The notes below the pieces were generated by a model. It saw nothing but the letters and a program-made list of their open reading frames with translations, was not told where the DNA came from and made no database searches. The translations under genes and the position numbers were made by a program. From Streptomyces sp. T12 (GTDB lineage: Bacteria > Actinomycetota > Actinomycetes > Streptomycetales > Streptomycetaceae): a DNA stretch of 64,000 nt. How positions within the stretch are numbered: position 1 is the stretch's first letter; each line of letters starts with the position of its first letter. This document shows, piece after piece, positions 54,005-61,300 of the stretch. Location: positions 10,395,001 to 10,459,000 of the forward strand of contig NZ_CP117866.1 of NCBI RefSeq assembly GCF_028736035.1, written 5' to 3'.

Positions 54005-54964
54005 ATGGAGCTGGAACTTCGGCATCTGCGGGTGCTGTGTGCGATCGCCGACGCGGGGAGCGTGGGCCGGGCGGCCGCGGAGCTGGGGTACTCGCAGCCC
54101 GGGATCAGCACCCAACTCCGGCGGATCGAGCGGCACTTCGGCGAGCCGCTGTTCGAGCGCGGGCCGACGGGGGTGCGGCCGACCGGCTACGGCGTCGAGG
54201 TGGTGGCTCAGGCCCGCGACGTCCTGACCCGCGCCGACGCGATCGGGCGCCGTCCGGCCGCCGGGGCCGGGACCGCGCGCCGGACCCTGCGTGTGGCGGC
54301 GACCAACTCGCCGATGCTGGCCGGCATGGTGTCCGGGGTGCGTGCCCGGCTGCCCGCTGTCCCGCTCGCCGTGAGCAGCGTGTACGCCTCCTCACGGATC
54401 GTCGAACTCCTGGAGGGCGGCACGGTGGACGCGGCCATCGCCGCGGACTACCCCGGCAGGGAGCTGGAGCACTCGGACGCGGTGGTTCATCGCGGCATCG
54501 TCACCGAGCCGACGTTCGTGGCCCTGCCGTCCCGCCATCCGCTCCGGCACCGCCCGCAGATCGCGCTCGCCGACCTGGCCGAGGAGGCGTGGTTCGTGAC
54601 GCCCGACGACGGGGCCGGCTGGCCCGGCGTCTTCCATGCCGCGTGCGCGGCAGCCGGTTTCACACCGGCCACCGTGCACGAATTCCTCGGCGACCAGCTG
54701 CAGTTGCAGGGAATGATCGCCGATGGGCTCGGCGTGTCCCTCGTGCAGGCCACGCTGCGGCCGATCCCGCACGTCGTGGTCAAGCCGCTGATCGGTACGC
54801 CGCTGTGGTGCCGTTACGTCCTGGCCTGGCGGCGTGAAGCGGTCGCCGGGGAACTCGCCGAGACGCTGTTCCATTCCGCCACCGCCGCCTACCGCGAACT
54901 CGCCGCGCAGTCCCCGCACTTGAGGGCCTGGGCCGCACGCACCTGGAGCGTGCCCGGGGTGTAG
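54005..54964 (+). CDS. LysR-family regulator
   Basis: A 319-residue LTTR. The HTH is at about 1-62 (LRHLRVLCAIADAGSVGRAAAELGYSQPGISTQLRRIER) and the periplasmic-binding-like effector domain at about 95-305. The first Met at 54005 matches the family start. It is divergent from gap, with 162 bp between, and upstream of the collagenase; LTTRs usually control the divergent gene, so gap is the first guess for its target. Effector unknown. Confidence 0.9.
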   Translation: MELELRHLRVLCAIADAGSVGRAAAELGYSQPGISTQLRRIERHFGEPLFERGPTGVRPTGYGVEVVAQARDVLTRADAIGRRPAAGAGTARRTLRVAATNSPMLAGMVSGVRARLPAVPLAVSSVYASSRIVELLEGGTVDAAIAADYPGRELEHSDAVVHRGIVTEPTFVALPSRHPLRHRPQIALADLAEEAWFVTPDDGAGWPGVFHAACAAAGFTPATVHEFLGDQLQLQGMIADGLGVSLVQATLRPIPHVVVKPLIGTPLWCRYVLAWRREAVAGELAETLFHSATAAYRELAAQSPHLRAWAARTWSVPGV

Positions 54965-55110
54965 CGGCTACGGCGGCGGCGCGGACGTTATGGCTCAACG
55001 GTGCCATGTGCTATGTCACACGCCATTGTTGGGGCAGGCCGGCGCTGGGACAGTGCCTCACACGCCTCAGCACCTGTATCGAGGCGCATCACATCCGTGG
55101 AGGAACCCCG

Positions 55111-57057
55111 ATGCGCTACCGCTTCGTGCTGCCCAGACGCATGGCCGGCACACTCGCCGTCTGCGCCACGCTCTCCGGCCTGCTGTCGACGCCCGCCCTC
55201 GCGGCACCCCCGGCCGACACCGGCCCCACCGCCCCCGTGACCTCGCCCCGGAAGGCAACGCAACCCCCACCGCCGACCGGCGCACGCGTCAGCCCCGCCG
55301 CCCGTCCCGCCGTACAGAAGCAGCCGCTCACCCCGGCCCAACTCCCGCCCCTGGCACCGACGTCCGTACCGACCCCTCCGCGTACGGGCGCCGCCGCGAA
55401 GGCGGCCTCGTGCAGCCCGGACGACTTCGGCCGCCGGACCGGCGCCGAACTCGTCGCGTTCGTCAAGGCCTCGACCACGGACTGCGTCAACAGCCTGTTC
55501 GCGGTGACCGGTTCGGACGCCCGCGCCATCTTCCGTGAGCCCCAGATGGTCACGGTCGCGAAGGCGTTCACGAGTACGGCGCGGATCTATCGCGGCGACA
55601 ACTCGGCCCGCGTGTGGCAGCTCGTCCTGTTCCTGCGCGCCGGCTACTACGTGCAGTTCAACCACCCGGCCGACGTCGGCCCGTACGGCGCACCCCTGGC
55701 CCGCAACACCACCAGCGGCCTGGACACCTTCTTCGCGCGCCCCCGCTCCCGGGACGTCACCGCGGCCAACGGCGACGTGCTGGGCGAGGTCGTCGTCCTC
55801 ACCGACAGCGCCGACCAGCAGGCCCGCTACCTGAAGGTCTACCGGCGGATGCTGAACGCATACGACAGCTCCTACAACGCCATCCGCAGCATGCTGGCCG
55901 CCGTCAACGCCGTCTACACCCCTCTCTGGCGCGGCAATTGGAACGCCGACTACGTCAAGGCGGTCACCGCCGACCCGTCCATCGCCCGGACCCTGCACGC
56001 GTTCGCGCTGAACCACCTGGACCTGCTCGCCACCGACAACGCCTACCTGGCCTCCAACGCCGGTATGAACCTCGCCCGTTACGTCGAGCACCCGGCGCTG
56101 CACCCCACGGTCCGGCCCCTGACCAAGGGTCTGTTGGACGCGTCGCGGATCACCGGCCCCACGGCCGGGCTGTGGGTGGCGGTGGCGACCCAGGCCGAGT
56201 ACTACGACGGCCCCAACTGCTCGTACTACGGCGTCTGTGACCTCGCCGGACAGCTGACCAGGGCGGTCCTGCCGATCGCCCACTCCTGCGACGCCACGCA
56301 CACCATCCGGGCCCAGGCTCTCACCGCCGCCGATCTCGGCGCGGCGTGCGCCAGTGTGCTGGGCCAGGACCGGTACTTCCACGATCTCGTACGGGACGAC
56401 GGCCCCATACCCGGGCAGTATCTGTCGACGCTCGACCTCGTCGTCTTCGCCGGCAGCGCCGACTACCGCACCTACGCCGGGGCGATCTTCGGGATCAGCA
56501 CGGACAACGGCGGGATGACCCTGATCGGAGACCCGAGCGACCCCGCCAACGAACCCTTCGCGGTCATGTACCAGAAGCCCCGGGACGACGGGCACGCAGC
56601 CAGGATCTGGAACCTCAACCACGAGTACACGCACTACCTGGACGCCCGGTACAACATGAAGGGCGACTTCGCCGAGCAGACGTCGGTGCCGGACGTGTGG
56701 TGGATCGAGGGCGTGGCCGAGTACGTCTCCTACGGCTACCGCAGGATCACCGACGAGCAGGCGGTCGCGGAGGCGGGCAAGCACACGTACCGGCTGAGCA
56801 CGCTGTTCCAGAACACGTACAGCAACAGCGATGTGACCCGTACCTACCCGTGGGGCTACCTCGCGGTCCGCTACATGTTCGAGCGGCACCCCGCCGACAT
56901 CCACCGCATGCTGGCCCGCTTCCGCGTCGGTGACTACGCCGGCGGACACGCCGTCTACGCCTCCGACATCGGCACCCGCTACGACGCCGACTTCGACGCG
57001 TGGCTGACGGCGTGCGCCGCCGGCGCCTGCGCGACGCCGACGGCCGCCGTCAGCTGA
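55111..57057 (+). CDS. Secreted M9-family collagenase
   Basis: A 648-residue secreted protease. A signal peptide (about 1-31) and a Pro-rich linker (to ~100) are followed by an activator-like helical region (about 105-390) and a peptidase domain with zinc motif HEYTH (His504-His508) and the downstream glutamate in WWIEGVAEYVSYG. The layout matches M9A/M9B bacterial collagenases, but the C-terminal PKD and collagen-binding domains found in clostridial forms are absent. GGAGGAA precedes the ATG. It degrades collagen or gelatin-like peptides outside the cell. Confidence 0.92.
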   Translation: MRYRFVLPRRMAGTLAVCATLSGLLSTPALAAPPADTGPTAPVTSPRKATQPPPPTGARVSPAARPAVQKQPLTPAQLPPLAPTSVPTPPRTGAAAKAASCSPDDFGRRTGAELVAFVKASTTDCVNSLFAVTGSDARAIFREPQMVTVAKAFTSTARIYRGDNSARVWQLVLFLRAGYYVQFNHPADVGPYGAPLARNTTSGLDTFFARPRSRDVTAANGDVLGEVVVLTDSADQQARYLKVYRRMLNAYDSSYNAIRSMLAAVNAVYTPLWRGNWNADYVKAVTADPSIARTLHAFALNHLDLLATDNAYLASNAGMNLARYVEHPALHPTVRPLTKGLLDASRITGPTAGLWVAVATQAEYYDGPNCSYYGVCDLAGQLTRAVLPIAHSCDATHTIRAQALTAADLGAACASVLGQDRYFHDLVRDDGPIPGQYLSTLDLVVFAGSADYRTYAGAIFGISTDNGGMTLIGDPSDPANEPFAVMYQKPRDDGHAARIWNLNHEYTHYLDARYNMKGDFAEQTSVPDVWWIEGVAEYVSYGYRRITDEQAVAEAGKHTYRLSTLFQNTYSNSDVTRTYPWGYLAVRYMFERHPADIHRMLARFRVGDYAGGHAVYASDIGTRYDADFDAWLTACAAGACATPTAAVS

Positions 57058-57083
57058 GAGGTGTAACGGGCATCCGCACGGTT

Positions 57084-57111
57084 CGGTCCAGGCCTGGGCA
57101 GGCCTGGACCG
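57084..57111. terminator. Bidirectional terminator hairpin
   Basis: CGGTCCAGGCCTG pairs perfectly with CAGGCCTGGACCG (13 bp, 2-nt centre) between the convergent collagenase and single-TM protein genes. Confidence 0.85.
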
Positions 57112-57119
57112 AGGTGACG

Positions 57120-58319
57120 TCAGTAGCGTCCGTTCTTGTACACCTCGTCGCTGTCACCGACGGCCGTGGTCACCACGCCCCATATGTCATGGACCGTCTC
57201 ACGGGCGCCCTTGTCGTGGTTGTACCCGAACTGGAAGACGTACGTTCCCGAGTCGAGCGTGATGCCCTCGTTGAGCACCACGACGTAGTCAGCTCCGCCG
57301 TCCGAGGCCCTTCCGGTGTGCACCGTGACCTTGTCACCGAGCGACGTCCAGACACCGGTGTTCGCCACGCCACCGGTCTGCGCCACATGCAGCACGACCT
57401 TGAGCGCGGTGAGCTTCTTGGTGGTCGTGACGGTGACGGAGCTCTGGCTCCAGTAGTCGTTCGGGGACTTCAGGGCGGTCTGGACGGAGACATAGCTGCT
57501 CTGCCCGGCCACCGAGGACTTGACGCCCGCCTGCTGGGATGCGGCCTCGGGGGTGTGCGTCGGCGTGGGGGTGGGAGCGCCGGGGACGTGGGCCGCGGCG
57601 GCTGCCGCAGGCGCGGCCGCCGCGGCAGCCTTCCCGGCCCCCGCCTCGGCACGCTTCTTCTCAGGCGTCGTCGGAGTCGAAGTCGGCGTCGGGCTGCCGT
57701 CCTCGTCGAGGCCCTGGCCGGGAGCCAGGATCGGCTCCGGCTTCTCCTTGGCCGTCGCGGCGGGTGGCGAACTCATTCCCTTGACCGCTCCTGCGGCAGC
57801 GACCAGACCGCCGACCGCGACGGCCGCGCCGAGCAGCCACTTGGACACGGCGTGGCCGGCGACGCCGGTAGCCCCCACGGGAGTCGGCGCCGCGTGCGCA
57901 CCGCGCTGCTGGTCGGCGGCAGCGGCCTGCCACAGTGCGACAGAGGAGTCGTTGTCGGCGGCGTCCGCACCGTCCGCGCTCTCCGCACCCTGTTCCGCGT
58001 CGCCCGCTGCCTCGCCCTTCGCCCCGTCTGCGCCCTCCTCACGGACGGCGGCCGCCTGCGCTGCCGGGCCTGCCTCGGCCACGGGCGACTCGGCCTGTGA
58101 GGACGGGGGCTCCTCGGAGCTCTGGTCCTCGCCCTCGGCCTGCGGCGTGGCCCAAGGCAGGGGTTGGTCCCACACGGCTCCGGCCGGCTGACCGGCCGTG
58201 CCGTCGGCATCGGTCCCTGGCGCGGCAGGCGCCGGCGCGACCGCGACCTGTGCTCCGACCTGTCCGGCGGAGGCTTCCGCCCCGCCGGGTTCGTCGGAGG
58301 CGTGTTCTCCTGGTCTCAT
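57120..58319 (-). CDS. Single-pass membrane protein, companion of the giant protein
   Basis: About 399 residues of no recognised family. A long acidic, Ala/Glu-rich N-terminal half (about 1-150) is followed by one membrane helix (about 160-182, WLLGAAVAVGGLVAAAGAV), a Pro/Thr/Ala-rich linker and a C-terminal beta-rich domain of ~115 residues. No cysteines. The helix orientation is uncertain; a cytoplasmic acidic half and external beta domain seem likely. The frame is open to an ATG at 58391, inside the upstream gene; I prefer the ATG at 58319, 19 nt past that gene's stop, because GAAGGGACCGAGG lies before it. Operon with the giant gene. Confidence 0.75.
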   Translation of the reverse strand: MRPGEHASDEPGGAEASAGQVGAQVAVAPAPAAPGTDADGTAGQPAGAVWDQPLPWATPQAEGEDQSSEEPPSSQAESPVAEAGPAAQAAAVREEGADGAKGEAAGDAEQGAESADGADAADNDSSVALWQAAAADQQRGAHAAPTPVGATGVAGHAVSKWLLGAAVAVGGLVAAAGAVKGMSSPPAATAKEKPEPILAPGQGLDEDGSPTPTSTPTTPEKKRAEAGAGKAAAAAAPAAAAAAHVPGAPTPTPTHTPEAASQQAGVKSSVAGQSSYVSVQTALKSPNDYWSQSSVTVTTTKKLTALKVVLHVAQTGGVANTGVWTSLGDKVTVHTGRASDGGADYVVVLNEGITLDSGTYVFQFGYNHDKGARETVHDIWGVVTTAVGDSDEVYKNGRY

Positions 58320-58338
58320 CTGGGCCTCGGTCCCTTCT

Positions 58339-61300
58339 TCATTCCTCGTCGGTATCGGTACGGCTGCCGGTATCGGCTGCGCGTCGGTCATCGTTGATCA
58401 GCGTGAGGAACCTTTCCGCACTGGCCTCGGCGGTCTCCGCGCCGTCGGACTGGTGCGCCACCGTGTCGGCCTCCTTCTCGGGCGCCGACTCAGGGGGCGG
58501 CGCCGGCGAAACGGGAGGTTCTGGTCGGCGGCTGTCCGACGCGGCATCACCGCTGATGCGGGTCAGAAACGCCTCGACCAGGGGGTCGACCGGGCGCTCG
58601 GCGTGGGAGGCAGGGTCGGAGTTGTCCGCCTGCTGGGGCTCCGGCTCGGTGACGAGGATGTCCCGCAGGGCGGGGGAGTCCTCGAGGTCGGTGGGGAGCA
58701 TGAGGTACAGGCCGCCGGGGGCGTCGACGAGCAGGTTCCCGTGCGGGCCGGAGAGGACGAGTTCGACGTCCGCCTTGTAGTAGCGGAACTGTCGGGTGGA
58801 GGCCGTGTTGCGCTCCAGGATCTCCTCGGACTCCCCGGCCTGTTCCCCGGAGCCATGGCTTTCGTAGCGCAGCGGCAGCGAGTCCCGCAGCGAGTGGCCG
58901 TCGACCTCCCCGCCGACGGCCGGGCCGATGCCGGCGAACCACGCACTGGCCGCGCCGCTGACGTGCTCCTCGGTGTCCCGGCCCTGGTTGAAGTGGCGCG
59001 AGAGGATCTTCACTTCGGATCCGGGCAGCGCGGTGGCGCGGGTGATCCGCATGCCCACGGTCACCTTCTCGCCGCCGACCAGCACTTGGTACTTGTGCCG
59101 CAGCAGCTGCTCCAGGCTGAGCCGCATGTGCACCTCGTTGGTGAGGTGGTCGTACACCATGCCGAAGAGCGTGCTGCCGTCCGGCCGCCAGGACTCCGGC
59201 GTCGTCGGCTCGGGACGCGAGGTGGTCGGGGCCGCGGGCAGCACGGCCCAGCGGTTCACGGCGGTGGCGGCGGGGAGCGCCCAGGGATGCCCGTGCTCGG
59301 CCATCAGGTCCACCAGTGCGTCGTTCGACGGCCGTTCCCCGGACTCCCACCGCGCGACGGTGTTCTGGGCGGGGGGTGCGATCGGCTGTGGCGCCGGGCC
59401 CGGCTGGACGGTGTGCTTGGGGATGACGACCCGTACCCAGCCGTCGACGGAGCCCTCCTCGGGCCGTCGCGGGAAGCGGGCGACGAACGACGGGTGCTGC
59501 TGGACGCGTCCCGCCGCGTGACGGCGGTGGCCCATCAGGCTCGAAGTGGCCAGCGTGACGCCGTGGTAGGCGCGCACGGGTGCGTCGAGGATCTCGGGCA
59601 GCTGCTGAGTGATGGCCATCTCGACGTCGAACCGCTGGCGCAGCTGGAACTCGACCGACGGGTTGCTGGTCTGGCCCCAGTAGACGCCCACGCCTTGTGC
59701 GTGCTGCTCGTGTGCCGTGCTCGCCTCGCGGGACCAGCCGCCCACGACCTGGAGCCCGCCGGTGGTCGAGGTGCCGACCCTGCCGTGCACTTCGACGTGG
59801 CCCTCGAACTCGGTCGAGCGGGAGGTACTGGTCGTGTTCTCGGTGATCGCCTTGCCGCGCAGCAGCATCGTCATCTCGGACCGGTCGTGCTGCGACATCG
59901 GCTCCAGGGTCTCGGCGGTGACCTTGGTCCACAGGTAGCGGGTGGCACCGAAGGCCGACGGAATCGGCCACCACCGCTTGACCCCGGTCGTGTTGAGCAG
60001 GGTGAACTGGTCGAGCAGAGCCGCGGGCGAATAGGAAGCCTCGATCTCGCTCAGCAGCCGGCTCGGCAGGTGGCCGACGCCGTCGGGGCCGGGCCGCAGC
60101 AGACGCTGCTCGGTCAGCCACTGCTTCATCGTGTCCAGCACGCCGTCGGACTTGAGGACCTCCGGGTGGCTCCCTCCGGCCAGCAGGGCCGGGTCGAAGT
60201 GGTCGGTCGGCGGGTGCGGTTCGACGTGGCCCACGCCGTCCGGTACCGGCAGGCCCAGGTCGAAGATCCGGCGCTCGGGGACCACGAAGTCCAGGCCGTG
60301 CCTGACCTCCAGGGTCAGCTCGTCGCTGGTCGTGCCGGAGGTGCCGCGGGTCACGGCGTCGGTCAGATGGCGCCCCCGCCAACGGTCGAGAGTGATCTGG
60401 AACACCGCGTCGGCCCGGTAGGTGTGCTTGGGGCCGCCGTATGTGCCGCGCGTGATGCCTACCGGCCCGACGGCGGTGCTGTCGCCGGTCTCCCAGCCCC
60501 ACTGGTACCCGACGCCGAGGGTGCCGCCGACCTGGGCGGTCAGGGCCTGGTGCTGTTCGCCCGAGGACTCTTCCCCGCCCGCCGCGGCGGACTCCTCGTC
60601 CTCATCCGCACCGTGGCCGAGGTGCACCACCGGACCCAGCCGGCCCGCCAGGCCCAGGGCACGCGTGCGGTCGTCGGCGTGCTCGTACTTGGCGGAGGCG
60701 CTGCTGTTCTGCCACAGCTTGAAGTCGGAGCCGTCGTGGGCCCGCACATGGTGCGGGTCGACGGCGACGATCCGCAGCCGCAGAGCCTGGTGCCACCCGT
60801 CGGGGCCGTCGGGCAGTTCCGTCAGCCGTCCCTGAGCGCTGGTCAACGACGGGAAGCGCGCCACCAGCTCATTCGGGGAGAACAGCTCCTTGATCTCCGC
60901 GGGCCAGTTCGCCGGGTCCGCCAGCCACGTGTCCGGATGGCCGTTGGCCTTCCGGTACATCTCCGCCGCCGCACGCACCACCTCGGGCGGGGCCGTCACC
61001 GACCGGAACACGGCGGTGGCGCCGTGGCCGGCGAAGTCCACCTGCCGGTCCACGGCCGGCAGCGCCGGAATCGGCCGCGTCACGTAGGCCTCGCGCAGCG
61101 CTTCCCGCGAGATCCTCTCCTCCGGAACGTGCAGGTGCGGCATGGCCACCTGGGCCACCACCTGGCCCGGCTTGTCGATCCACCACCTCCGCTCCGGGTG
61201 ACCGCCCGTGCGCACGGACAGCTCGTAGATCACGTTGTAGACGTGCTCGTCGACCTTGCCGCTCATGTCCGCACGCTGGCCGGACGCCGCCCCACCGGAG